DNA from: Methanoprimaticola sp047501175
Lineage (GTDB): Archaea; Thermoplasmatota; Thermoplasmata; Methanomassiliicoccales; Methanomethylophilaceae
NCBI RefSeq assembly: GCF_047501175.1
Contig: NZ_JBEQWH010000009.1
Span: 1-64,000 of the forward strand
Length of the DNA stretch: 64,000 nucleotides
Direction: 5' to 3'
The notes below the pieces were generated by a model. It was not told the origin of the DNA and ran no database searches. It saw only the letters and a list, made by a program, of their open reading frames with translations. The position numbers were made by a program, and so were the translations under genes. Shown piece after piece: positions 1 through 8,711 of the stretch. Within the stretch, counting starts at the first letter, position 1, and the number at the start of each line of letters is the position of its first letter.

Positions 1-106
1 TTTTGAAGAAACAACCAGATTGAATTACAGAATCGAGGAATTAGGAAACACACTATACTGATAGGAAAGTTTTTTATATAAGCCCCTCATTCACGCAATC
101 CTACAA

Positions 107-182
107 GCCGCCGTAGCTCAGCAGGTAGAGCGTGTGACTGTTAATCACAAGGTCCTCGGTTCAAATCCGTGTGGCGGCGCCA
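107..182 (+). tRNA. tRNA-Asn (GTT)
   Basis: Full cloverleaf with acceptor GCCGCCG pairing to TGGCGGC (one G-T pair at the base), D arm, anticodon loop carrying GTT, T arm with GGTTCAAATCC, discriminator G and an encoded CCA at 180-182. An AT-rich box (tttatata, 73-80) lies about 27 bases before the first nucleotide, as expected for an archaeal promoter. Confidence 0.96.
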
Positions 183-269
183 TTTCTTCTTTTCAACTGC
201 ACACCCATCATGTTCGGCCTTCGATCATCCGACATGTTTTTATGGTCCTCTGCATTGGGAGGGAACATC

Positions 270-346
270 GGGCTCGTAGCTTAGGCAGGTAGAGCGTCTG
301 GCTCATAACCAGATGGCCGTCGGTTCAAATCCGGCCGGGCCCACCA
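270..346 (+). tRNA. tRNA with CAT anticodon (elongator Met or Ile2)
   Basis: Cloverleaf with acceptor GGGCTCG/CGGGCCC, anticodon CAT in the loop of stem CTGG/CCAG, discriminator A and encoded CCA. A CAT anticodon can mean elongator methionine or the minor isoleucine tRNA whose C34 is converted to agmatidine. The window also encodes TiaS (50522-51847), so an Ile2 tRNA must exist in this genome. Sequence alone does not settle which this is. It lacks the initiator-type acceptor start. A tttttatg box at 236-243 fits as its promoter. Confidence 0.9.
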
Positions 347-357
347 TCCTTCTGACA

Positions 358-1557
358 TCAACTGTGAGCGTCATCCGATCCCGAACGGACGTACCTCGCG
401 GACTTCGTGTTCCCGTCCGCCTTCTCGATCAGCCCCTTCTTCCTCATGGTCTGAAGAAGATTCGTCGCCTTCACACGCAACTGTTCGGGCGACAGCTCCT
501 TGGAGTCCCTGGCCGAGAGGATGTCCGCGACGTCGGCCCTCGTGACGGAGCCGTTCCTGTCCAGAAGGGACAGAACCGAATCCTCCTCCGTTCCGGTGAC
601 GAACGCGGACAGCACATCCTGTCCGGCACCCGAGGCTATGCAAGGAACGCCTCCGACCACCTCCACGAGACTCCGCCTCACGAGGGACCTGATCCTCTTC
701 TCCGGCACGAATCTCTGCCGGGACAGACGGTCCAGGTCCATTATCGTCCTCAAATCCAGGTCCTCCCTTAGGTCCAGGACCCTGAAGTACGCCCCTGCCC
801 TGATGCCCGAGAACCGGACGGCCACGCGATCGTCCAGGATGTCGAAGTCGGGCATAGAGAACCTGCGGGATGCCTGGGAGACGTACATCGAACGGATGCC
901 CGTGCCCGATGCCGGGATGACCCCCAGACCGGCCATGGCCCCGACCAGGAACTGATTCCTGACAGGACGTGGCTGCGGAGCACCGGCGATGAACGACTCC
1001 GGCGACCTGGGCGGGAACGATCCCCTGCTGACCACGGTAACGGACTCGGCCTCCCTCTCGACTATGTCCACGGTCCCGCCGAGCGCGTAGTCCTGATGGG
1101 CGATGGCGTTGCGGACCGCCTCCAACAGGGAGGCGTTGCGATACGCGCTGACATGCCTGACATCGTCCCCGGACCCTATCGTGCAGGTCCAGTTGCGGAC
1201 CATGGACACCGCCTGCGAGGAGGCCAGCAGCATAGGTCCGGCGAACGTCCTCGAATCCTGGACGTTCCCCTCCTGGTCCACGAGCCTCCAGCGCAGGGAT
1301 ACGGTCTGAGGGAGATACCCCACATCCTTCTTCCCCATCAGGATCAGCGATGCCACGGTCACCTTTCCCCTCTTGAAGACCCCGGCACGCGTGAGGAAGG
1401 TCTGATCGTCCCAGTCCTGGCTCTCGGCCGCCCGGTCGGGGAACCTCTCGCGGAACACGGCCCGGGCCGCCCGGATGGCACCCAGGTCCAGGGACCTGAT
1501 GTTCAGATTGTTCACGACGTTCCCCGTCCAATCGTCGTACAGCCCAGGAGCATCCAT
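358..1557 (-). CDS. ATP-binding regulator-like protein lacking the AlbA_2 domain
   Basis: Resembles the C-terminal part of the widespread Schlafen-AlbA_2/HATPase_c_4 family of putative ATP-dependent transcriptional regulators. The GHKL-like motif EAVRNAIAHQDYA and the later NQFLVGAMAGLGVIP with GTGIRSMY are both present, followed by a C-terminal winged-helix-like region (LSLLDRNGSVTRADVADIL). The usual N-terminal AlbA_2 domain of about 120 residues is missing. Translation begins directly at the linker that normally follows it. A TATA box on the minus strand (centre near 1583) sits 26 bases before the ATG at 1557, so I use that start (399 aa) over the longer one at 1575. The gene therefore looks intact but short, not broken. 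It runs tail-first into the CAT tRNA 11 bases away. Function is unproven. Confidence 0.75.
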   Translation of the reverse strand: MDAPGLYDDWTGNVVNNLNIRSLDLGAIRAARAVFRERFPDRAAESQDWDDQTFLTRAGVFKRGKVTVASLILMGKKDVGYLPQTVSLRWRLVDQEGNVQDSRTFAGPMLLASSQAVSMVRNWTCTIGSGDDVRHVSAYRNASLLEAVRNAIAHQDYALGGTVDIVEREAESVTVVSRGSFPPRSPESFIAGAPQPRPVRNQFLVGAMAGLGVIPASGTGIRSMYVSQASRRFSMPDFDILDDRVAVRFSGIRAGAYFRVLDLREDLDLRTIMDLDRLSRQRFVPEKRIRSLVRRSLVEVVGGVPCIASGAGQDVLSAFVTGTEEDSVLSLLDRNGSVTRADVADILSARDSKELSPEQLRVKATNLLQTMRKKGLIEKADGNTKSARYVRSGSDDAHS

Positions 1558-1650
1558 GGACATACAACGCCACACACAGATATAATCTCATTCCATCTCA
1601 TTAACTGATACCATCATGGCACCGAAACCCCCGTCCCATCCGTCAATGAT

Positions 1651-1657
1651 TAAATAC
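1651..1657 (+). promoter_or_regulatory. TATA box of the hdrD-like gene
   Basis: Sequence taaatac, centred about 29 bases before the GTG at 1683; the transcript would have a leader of only a few bases. Confidence 0.55.
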
Positions 1658-1682
1658 GAACGCACTCTGGACACACCAAAGG

Positions 1683-2951
1683 GTGGCCTTGGAGCCACCG
1701 GAGAACACGGAGGAAAGATTCGTGCCTGAAATCAAGATCGACATCAAATCACCGGAGTTCATCAGACTCCCTCGTGTACAGAAAGTCCTGACCGCATGCC
1801 TTCAGTGCGGATACTGCATCGATGTGTGCGAAGCGCACAACCAGACGCCGTGGGAGTCCGTCACCCCCAGGGGAAAGATCTACTACGTCAAACAGCTCGA
1901 CGTCTCCGGAGTCGGTGCCATGGACGCGCTCCTCGGAAGGGAGGTCACCCTCAGCCCCGAGTTCGTCGATGCCATGTACAAGTGCACTGGATGCGGGAAC
2001 TGTGAGGTCGTCTGCCACGCGAAGATCCACCTCGTGGACTTCTGGGAGGACATGAGGGCCTGGATCGTCAAGAACGGTGCCGGACCCCTCTCCGCGCACA
2101 AGGGGATGGCCGAGAAGGTCCGCAAGTACCACAACCCCTATGGGGAGTCCCCCGCCAAGAGGGACGCATGGTGGCCCGCGGATGTCGAGAGGGCCAAGGT
2201 CCCCGACGTCATATTCTTCGCCGGATGCACCGGATCGTACAGGATGCAGCACATCGCACAGGCGGGAGTCACCGTCCTGTCCCGTGCCGGCGTCAAGATG
2301 AACTGCCTCGGCGAGAAGGAGTGGTGCTGCTCGTCGCCCCTCATAAGGACCGGGAACCACGATGCATCCCTCGGATGCGCCGAGACCGTCGTCGAGAAGG
2401 CGGACGGGATGGGCGCGAAGGACATGGTCATGACCTGCTCCGGATGCTACAAGACCGTCAGCTCCGACTTCGGAAAGTACTACTCCAAGGTCGGTCAGAA
2501 CGTCTACCACTTCTCCCAGTACGTCGAGCAGCTGATCAACGACAGGAAGCTTCCCCTGAACAACGAGTTCAACCACAAGGTCACCTACCACGACCCCTGC
2601 CACCTCGGAAGGCACTCCGGGGTCTACGACTCCCCCAGGAACGTCATCAAGAAGATCAAGGGGATCGAGTTCGTCGAGATGGAGAGGTCCAGGGAGAACT
2701 CCAGGTGCTGCGGAGCAGGCGGAGGATACAAGAGCCAGTTCAACGACTTCGCCACCGCTGTCGCCGTCGAGAGGATCCACGATGCCGAGGAGACGGGGGC
2801 CGACGTGCTCATCACCTGCTGCCCGTTCTGCGTCCTCAACCTGACCCAGGGGGCCAAGAAGTGCGGATCCAGCATCAAGGTCATGGACCTGTCCCAGGTC
2901 CTCCTCGAGGTCACCGCCCCCAAACAGGCGGAGCCCAAGCCCGCAGAGTGA
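1683..2951 (+). CDS. hdrD: HdrD-like heterodisulfide reductase subunit
   Basis: Iron-sulfur protein with two N-terminal 4Fe-4S motifs (CLQCGYCIDVC near residue 39 and CTGCGNCEVVC near residue 100) followed by two complete CCG cysteine-rich domains (CC...CSGC and CCGAGGG...CCPFC). This is the HdrD architecture: the CCG domains carry the noncubane cluster that splits the CoM-S-S-CoB heterodisulfide at the end of methanogenesis. In Methanomassiliicoccales HdrD is thought to accept electrons from an Fpo-like membrane complex. Starts at GTG 1683; the length of 422 aa is normal for HdrD. No hdrE or other methanogenesis gene is next to it. General CCG-domain oxidoreductases such as GlpC or lactate-utilisation proteins look similar, so the exact substrate is inferred. 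Confidence 0.82.
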   Translation: MALEPPENTEERFVPEIKIDIKSPEFIRLPRVQKVLTACLQCGYCIDVCEAHNQTPWESVTPRGKIYYVKQLDVSGVGAMDALLGREVTLSPEFVDAMYKCTGCGNCEVVCHAKIHLVDFWEDMRAWIVKNGAGPLSAHKGMAEKVRKYHNPYGESPAKRDAWWPADVERAKVPDVIFFAGCTGSYRMQHIAQAGVTVLSRAGVKMNCLGEKEWCCSSPLIRTGNHDASLGCAETVVEKADGMGAKDMVMTCSGCYKTVSSDFGKYYSKVGQNVYHFSQYVEQLINDRKLPLNNEFNHKVTYHDPCHLGRHSGVYDSPRNVIKKIKGIEFVEMERSRENSRCCGAGGGYKSQFNDFATAVAVERIHDAEETGADVLITCCPFCVLNLTQGAKKCGSSIKVMDLSQVLLEVTAPKQAEPKPAE

Positions 2952-2963
2952 TCTGAATCAAAA

Positions 2964-2982
2964 GCCGGGGGATGCCCCCGGC
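2964..2982 (+). terminator. Hairpin between hdrD and lhr
   Basis: GCCGGGG(G)/CCCCCGGC stem with a tiny loop, 12 bases after the hdrD stop. The following sequence is pyrimidine-rich (accatttctcattctc) but has no long T run. It could be a terminator or an mRNA 3-prime structure. No clear promoter lies between it and the next ATG at 3001. Confidence 0.45.
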
Positions 2983-3000
2983 ACCATTTCTCATTCTCAC

Positions 3001-5748
3001 ATGCCCTTTCCAGACCTCTGCCCCGAACTCGTGTCGGCGTTGAATGAGAGGGGCATCACCGAGCCCACCCCGCCGCAGGCGGACGTCATACCGCGCATCC
3101 TGAAGGGAGGGAACATCCTGCTGGTGGCACCCACCGGCATAGGGAAGACGGAAGCCGCGATGCTCCCCATACTGAACACCATCCGTTCGACAAAGGGCAG
3201 CAGGACAGGTTTCAGGTGCATATACATCACCCCTCTGCGCGCCCTGAACAGGGACATGCTCCGGAGGATGGAGGAATACGGGAAGGCGCTGGGCATAACC
3301 GTGGGCGTGAGGCACGGGGACACGTCCCAGGCCGAGAGGAACGCACAGTCCCAGCATCCGCCCGAGATCCTTATCACCACCCCCGAGACACTGCAGGTCC
3401 TGTTCACGGGGAAGAGACTCCTGCAGCACCTGAAGGCCGTCGAATGGGTGGTCATCGACGAGATCCATGAGCTCTCCAACACCGAACGCGGGGCCCAGCT
3501 GAGCGTCGCACTCGAGAGACTGGCCCTGGTGGCAGGGGAATACCAGAGGATCGGCCTCTCGGCAACGGTCGGGGACCCCCAGCACGTCGCCAACTTCCTG
3601 GTTGGCCCCAGGAGACGGGTGGAGATCAGGAAGCACGACACGTTCCGCGAGTTCGACATCCATGTGGAGAGCCCGCCCGCGATGGACGACCCGAAGATCA
3701 TCGACCGCCTGCAGGGGGATGCGGACATAATCGGGGTCATGGCACATGCCAGGAGGATAATCGAGGCGGGACAGTCCACACTGTTCTTCGTCAATACGAG
3801 GGAGACCGCAGAGTGGCTATCGGCGCGCTATCACCTATGGGACGAATCGTTCCCGATAGAGGTCCATCACGGGTCCCTCTCCAAGGAGACGAGGATGGAG
3901 GTGGAGGACCGTTTCAAGAGGGAGGACCTCAGAGCGCTGATCTGCACATCGTCCCTGGAGCTCGGGATCGACGTCGGGTCCACGGACATGGTCATCCAAT
4001 ACAACTCGCCGAGGCAGGTCTCGCGCATGATCCAGAGGGCCGGGAGGGCCGGACACCGCGTAGGGGAGAAGATACGCGCGAGGATCCTGGCGACTGCACC
4101 GGACGAGGTCGCAGAAGCGATGGTCATAGCCCGGAGATGCGACTCGAAGGAGTTGGAGTTCTGGGAGGGGCGCCCGTGCCCGCTTTCCGTCGTCGCCAAC
4201 CAGCTGATAGCCATGACCATGTCCGGACAGACGGACATGGACACCGCGTTCCGCATATTCTCGGGCGCATGGCCTTTCAGGGACATATCCAGACAGGAGA
4301 TCGGAGAGGTCCTGGAACAGCTCCGGTCCATCAAGCTGGTGTTCGTGGACGAAGGTGACACGTTCAAGAGGAGCCGCAAGGGGATGTCGTACTTCTACGA
4401 GAACATCTCGATGATACCCGATGAGCGCAGCTATCTCGTGCGCGACATCGGGACCAGGGCGATAATCGGGACCCTGGACGAGAGCTTCGTCGCATCGTTC
4501 GCCGAGGAGTACGCCATGTTCATCGCCAAGGGACGCACGTGGCGGATCGTGGAGATGCGCGAGGACGAGCTCCTCGTGGAGGAGGCCAGAGAGGTCGGGT
4601 CCGTGCCCAACTGGGTCGGTTCGGACATCCCCGTCCCCTATGAGGTCGCCATGGAGGTGGGCAGGATGCGCAGGCTGAGGAACTTCTCCGACTATCCGTG
4701 CGACGACGGATGCGTCTCGGTGGTGAGGAAGTACCTCGACGACCAGGACGAACGCTATGCCATGCCGACCGACAAGAGGGTCACGATCGAGGTCGGGGAC
4801 CGTCTCGCGATAGTCAACTGCTGCTTCGGGAGCAGGGTGAACGAGACCCTCGGGAAGATATACTCGGCACTCCTGACCGCCCGTTTCGGGGAATCCGTCG
4901 GAATGACGGCCGACCCGTACAGGATAATACTCGAACTGCCCCGCAACATGAAGCGCGACGACATCGTCCAGACCATCACATCGGTGAAACCTGGGACCAT
5001 AGAGGCGCTGTCGAGGATGACCATACTTAACTCGTCCTTCCTCAGATGGAGGTTCGTGTTCGTGGCCAAGAAGTTCGGGATCATCGAGAAGAATGCGGAC
5101 CACCGCTTCATGAACTTCAGCAGACTGTTCGACCTGCACAGGGACACCCCTGCATACCGCGAGGCCGTCAGCAAGGTCCTGTGGGAGGACCTGGACATAC
5201 CGAACACCGAGAAGGTGGTCTCTATGATGTCGTCCGGCGACATAGAGGTCGTCCCCGGAGGGATATCGTCCATAGGCCTCGAGGGGATAACCAGGTCCAA
5301 GGAGCTCATGCAGCCGGTGCGTGCGGACCACTCCATACTGATGGCCCTGAAGAAGAGACTGGAGGGCGAGACCCTTTTCGCCTCCTGCCTGAACTGCGGG
5401 TCTCAGACCAGGTTCAGGGTGGAGGATGCGCCGAAGAGGTTCGTATGCCCCCATTGCGGGGGGAACATGATCGCCGTCCTGAAAGGGTACGAGAGGGAGA
5501 ACATAAAGCTCGTGAAGCACCAGGAGCTGTCCGAGCAGGAGAGGAAGGACCGTCTCCGCCTGTCCAGGAACGCGAACCTCGTGAACGAGCACGGGAAGCG
5601 TGCGGTGATCTGCCTGGCAGGCAGGGGCATAGGCCCGGATGCCGCGTCCAGGATCCTGAGGAGCATCCATGTCGACGAGGACGACTTCTATCGCGACATA
5701 ATGAATGCCGAGATCCTCTATGCCAAGAACAAGAGGTTCTGGGACTGA
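3001..5748 (+). CDS. lhr: Lhr-family superfamily 2 helicase (short form)
   Basis: ATP-dependent nucleic-acid helicase of the Lhr group. Walker A PTGIGKT at residues 44-50, Walker B DEIH near 153, motif III GLSAT near 186 and motif VI QRAGRAGHR near 344 are all present. The Lhr-specific winged-helix and core region follows. Near residues 796-820 a C-terminal zinc-ribbon pair (CLNCG and CPHCGG) is visible. At 915 aa this is the compact archaeal Lhr form. Archaeal Lhr proteins act in DNA repair and RNA metabolism. A second, much longer Lhr is encoded at 26981-32344, so the genome has at least two paralogues with presumably different partners. The next gene has its own promoter. Confidence 0.9.
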   Translation: MPFPDLCPELVSALNERGITEPTPPQADVIPRILKGGNILLVAPTGIGKTEAAMLPILNTIRSTKGSRTGFRCIYITPLRALNRDMLRRMEEYGKALGITVGVRHGDTSQAERNAQSQHPPEILITTPETLQVLFTGKRLLQHLKAVEWVVIDEIHELSNTERGAQLSVALERLALVAGEYQRIGLSATVGDPQHVANFLVGPRRRVEIRKHDTFREFDIHVESPPAMDDPKIIDRLQGDADIIGVMAHARRIIEAGQSTLFFVNTRETAEWLSARYHLWDESFPIEVHHGSLSKETRMEVEDRFKREDLRALICTSSLELGIDVGSTDMVIQYNSPRQVSRMIQRAGRAGHRVGEKIRARILATAPDEVAEAMVIARRCDSKELEFWEGRPCPLSVVANQLIAMTMSGQTDMDTAFRIFSGAWPFRDISRQEIGEVLEQLRSIKLVFVDEGDTFKRSRKGMSYFYENISMIPDERSYLVRDIGTRAIIGTLDESFVASFAEEYAMFIAKGRTWRIVEMREDELLVEEAREVGSVPNWVGSDIPVPYEVAMEVGRMRRLRNFSDYPCDDGCVSVVRKYLDDQDERYAMPTDKRVTIEVGDRLAIVNCCFGSRVNETLGKIYSALLTARFGESVGMTADPYRIILELPRNMKRDDIVQTITSVKPGTIEALSRMTILNSSFLRWRFVFVAKKFGIIEKNADHRFMNFSRLFDLHRDTPAYREAVSKVLWEDLDIPNTEKVVSMMSSGDIEVVPGGISSIGLEGITRSKELMQPVRADHSILMALKKRLEGETLFASCLNCGSQTRFRVEDAPKRFVCPHCGGNMIAVLKGYERENIKLVKHQELSEQERKDRLRLSRNANLVNEHGKRAVICLAGRGIGPDAASRILRSIHVDEDDFYRDIMNAEILYAKNKRFWD

Positions 5749-5827
5749 CCCGGGAACCCGAACCATCTACAGGCATGCTGCGAGATACCGTACGGAACCG
5801 GTCGACGGACCGCACGGGACGGAATTC

Positions 5828-5835
5828 ATTTTATC
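5828..5835 (+). promoter_or_regulatory. TATA box of the surface/export operon
   Basis: attttatc centred 27 bases before the ATG at 5859; implies a leaderless transcript for the three-gene operon. Confidence 0.6.
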
Positions 5836-5858
5836 TCGAACGAGCGCATCCGATTACC

Positions 5859-7901
5859 ATGACCCCGAGATACGGACACATGCTTGTCCTATCCGCGAGC
5901 TTGATTGCGATGACGCTCATCGTCTCCTTGCCGGTATCCGCATCAGAGGACGCTTTCACGGTGGATGGCGTGGGATATTCGCAGACGGGACCTGCGGAAG
6001 TCACCGTGACCGGGGGCGACGGGATCAGAGACCTGGTCCTGACGGATGTCGTGACGCATGATGGCGTGTCGTACGACGTCATCTCCATCGAGGAAGGCGC
6101 GTTCTCTGGCGATACGGGACTGCGGTCCGTCACCGTGACCGGGATCCGCACCATAGGCGGAGGCGCGTTCGAAGGATGCACATCGTTGACAACGGCCGAG
6201 CTTGGAGAGGGGCTCGTATCGATACAATCGTACGCGTTCGCAAACACCGGCCTCAGGCAAGTATCGTTGCCATCCACGTTGGAGACCCTGGGAGATGCTG
6301 TGTTCGGCAACACGGACCATCTCCATACCATCTCCGTGGGGCCATCCAATCCGAACTACAGCTCCGAATCCGGTGCCCTGTATGACATGCGCGATCGGTC
6401 TCTGGTCAGATATCCGGTGGCCTCTCCTGCCACATCCTATGCGGTCCCCGCCGGTGCATTGTTCATATCGAACGGTGCGTTCCAGGGAGCTTCGAACCTT
6501 GTCTCGATAGACATACCGGGGAGCGTGGTACAGATCGGGGATTCGGCGATGTCCGACTGCCGGTCCCTGTTGGGCCTCGACCTTCCATCCGACCTTGCCG
6601 TCATAGGGCACATGGCATTCTCGAACAACGAATCCCTGCGCTCCGTCACCGTACCCGGGTCACTGATGGATGTCGGCGACATGCTGTTCTACCAATGCCC
6701 TTCGCTCACGGACGTCGTACTGGGCGAAGGCCTCACGGTCATAACGGCGGACATGTTCGGCGAGTGCCCGTCCCTGACGGGTGTGACCCTGCCTGGGTCC
6801 CTGACGATGATCATGGACGGTGCATTCTCATACTGCTCGGCCATGACGGACATCATCATACCTGCCAACGTGTTCGCGATAGGGGAGTCCGTGTTCACCG
6901 GATGCCGGAGCCTCCAGTCGATAGACGTGGACCCTGCCAACCAATCGTTCCACTCGGAACAGGGGTCGCTGATCGGTACCCTGGACGGTAGATTCGTCCA
7001 ATACCCCCTCGGCAACGACGCCGAGGACTACACTGTCCCGTCCGGGGTGAAAACGATCGGGAGCCATGCGTTCTCGGGATCAGCCCTTCGGACGGTGACA
7101 CTGCCCGAGGGTGTGCTGAACATGGAATCTGGAGCGTTCAGCCAATCTGCGATAGAGAACATCGCCCTTCCGCACAGCCTGTCCGCGATAGGCCCCTACG
7201 CGTTCGAACACTGCGAGGGACTGTCCACGATAATAATCCCGGCCGCGGTGTCGAGCATAGGACAGTCTGCGTTCCTCGGATGCTCGTCCCTGGGATCCAT
7301 CCATGTGGAATGGGCCAACAGGCACTACATGTCCGAGGACGGCGTGCTCTTCACCGAGGACGGCAAGACCCTCGTCCAATTCCCGGGCGGCAAGTCCGAG
7401 AAGGTGTATTTCGTCCCGGCGGAGACCGAGGCGATCGAACCATATGCGTTCTCCATGTGCTACGGTCTGATGGCCATCGACGTGGAGGAGGGGAATCCCA
7501 AATACTCATCGGCGAACGGCGTCCTCACCGACAAGAGCGGCAGCACCCTCATCCAGATACCTTCGGGAATGGTCGGGGAATACCGCGTACCCGAAGCCAT
7601 AGGGCACATCCAGAGCCTTGCCATCTACGGATGCTACGACATAAGTCTGACATTCTACAGGGCGGATGTGCAATTCGACGTCATGTCCCTCTGCGTAGGC
7701 AACGACATCCGCCAGGCGACGCTCGAGATCCGCGGGCCTTCCGGACTGCAGATCCCGGAATCGGCATACGATGTCAACACGACCGTGGAGCTCAACAAGG
7801 ATGTCGAACGTGACGATACCGTGAGCATCGCCCTCGGCATAGCCGTCACGCTGTTCGCCCTGGTGACATCCGTGATGCTATTCTCCAGGAGAAGGACATG
7901 A
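5859..7901 (+). CDS. LRR_5 (BspA-like) cell-surface protein
   Basis: Predicted cell-surface adhesin-like protein of 680 aa. A signal peptide covers roughly the first 30 residues (hydrophobic LVLSASLIAMTLIVSL then ASA). The bulk is a series of BspA-type leucine-rich repeats with the recurring pattern IG..AF..C..L..I..P. One hydrophobic helix (ALGIAVTLFALVTSVML) and SRRRT form a C-terminal membrane anchor. An open frame continues upstream, but the TATA box at 5828-5835 and the signal peptide fix the start at 5859. Its stop overlaps the start of the ABC permease by four bases (ATGA), so it is translationally coupled to an export system. Host-associated Methanomassiliicoccales are known to carry such proteins. 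Ligand unknown. Confidence 0.86.
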   Translation: MTPRYGHMLVLSASLIAMTLIVSLPVSASEDAFTVDGVGYSQTGPAEVTVTGGDGIRDLVLTDVVTHDGVSYDVISIEEGAFSGDTGLRSVTVTGIRTIGGGAFEGCTSLTTAELGEGLVSIQSYAFANTGLRQVSLPSTLETLGDAVFGNTDHLHTISVGPSNPNYSSESGALYDMRDRSLVRYPVASPATSYAVPAGALFISNGAFQGASNLVSIDIPGSVVQIGDSAMSDCRSLLGLDLPSDLAVIGHMAFSNNESLRSVTVPGSLMDVGDMLFYQCPSLTDVVLGEGLTVITADMFGECPSLTGVTLPGSLTMIMDGAFSYCSAMTDIIIPANVFAIGESVFTGCRSLQSIDVDPANQSFHSEQGSLIGTLDGRFVQYPLGNDAEDYTVPSGVKTIGSHAFSGSALRTVTLPEGVLNMESGAFSQSAIENIALPHSLSAIGPYAFEHCEGLSTIIIPAAVSSIGQSAFLGCSSLGSIHVEWANRHYMSEDGVLFTEDGKTLVQFPGGKSEKVYFVPAETEAIEPYAFSMCYGLMAIDVEEGNPKYSSANGVLTDKSGSTLIQIPSGMVGEYRVPEAIGHIQSLAIYGCYDISLTFYRADVQFDVMSLCVGNDIRQATLEIRGPSGLQIPESAYDVNTTVELNKDVERDDTVSIALGIAVTLFALVTSVMLFSRRRT

Positions 7902-8710
7902 GCCTCAACTCCGTTGAAGGGATCATCGGACTGAGACAGTCCTTCCGTAACATCAGGGACAACATCCCGTTCCTTCGCTCCATGGTCATAAGGGACCTCA
8001 AAGGGAGATACCAGAGCACCAAGATCGGACTGCTGTGGCACATAGTGGCACCGGCGATTACGGTCGTGCTCATCTACGTCCTGTTCACATCCCTCCGCAC
8101 GTATCTGGACCCGGACTATTGGGTGTTCATCGTGTCCGGACTGATCCCGTTCATGTTCTTCAGGAACGGTCCCTCCAGGGGATCTACGGCCATCCTGTCC
8201 AGATCGGGGATGGTCAAGAAGATGGCGTTCCCGAGGGAATTGGTGGTCATGGCGCAACTCATCGACTCCCTGATATCGCTCTCGATATCCTACGCCATCA
8301 TGCTCATCGTGGTCCTGATGACCGGACACGATGTGCCCCTGCGCTGCATGCTGTACAGTGTCCCCGTGATCTACCTGTCCGCGGTCTTCGTGGCGGGTAC
8401 GATGCTCATCGTATCCTCCCTGGCGGTGTACTTCCGCGACTTCCAGTTCCTGATAAACAGCATGGCCAGGGTAATGTTCTGGGTGACACCGGTCATGTTC
8501 GCGGCAGAATCCGTCAGCGGGATCATGTCCACGCTCCTGGCGATAAATCCCGTGACATACTACGTCGAATGCTTCCATGCGCTCGTATACTACGGTCGCC
8601 TGCCCCAGCCCGAGACCGTTCTGATGTGCATACTGTTCTCGGCGGCGATATTCCTGGTCGGCCTGTTCGTATTCAACCGCCTGAAGGGAAGATTCGCGGA
8701 GGTGCTGTGA
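7898..8710 (+). CDS. ABC-2 type polysaccharide export permease (Wzm/TagG-like)
   Basis: Integral membrane permease of 270 aa with six predicted helices. The family-typical N-terminal motif (FLRSMVIRDLKGRYQ followed by GLLWHIVAP) and a C-terminal FVFNRLKGRFAEVL amphipathic end are present. These features match the ABC-2 exporters of O-antigen, teichoic acid and other lipid-linked glycans. It is preceded by a good ribosome-binding site (CAGGAGAAG) inside the LRR gene and overlaps that gene by four bases. The matching ATPase starts two bases after its stop. The exported substrate cannot be read from the sequence; no glycosyltransferase lies in this cluster. Confidence 0.88.
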   Translation: MSLNSVEGIIGLRQSFRNIRDNIPFLRSMVIRDLKGRYQSTKIGLLWHIVAPAITVVLIYVLFTSLRTYLDPDYWVFIVSGLIPFMFFRNGPSRGSTAILSRSGMVKKMAFPRELVVMAQLIDSLISLSISYAIMLIVVLMTGHDVPLRCMLYSVPVIYLSAVFVAGTMLIVSSLAVYFRDFQFLINSMARVMFWVTPVMFAAESVSGIMSTLLAINPVTYYVECFHALVYYGRLPQPETVLMCILFSAAIFLVGLFVFNRLKGRFAEVL

Positions 8711-8711
8711 G

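Noticed and set aside
270..1575. Integrated element at the CAT tRNA
   Set aside because: No integrase, no direct repeat of the tRNA 3-prime end was noticed nearby, and the neighbouring gene has an ordinary promoter.
5046..5858. Extended N-terminus of the LRR protein overlapping the short lhr gene
   Set aside because: The extension is a shadow of lhr; a TATA box and signal peptide place the true start at 5859.
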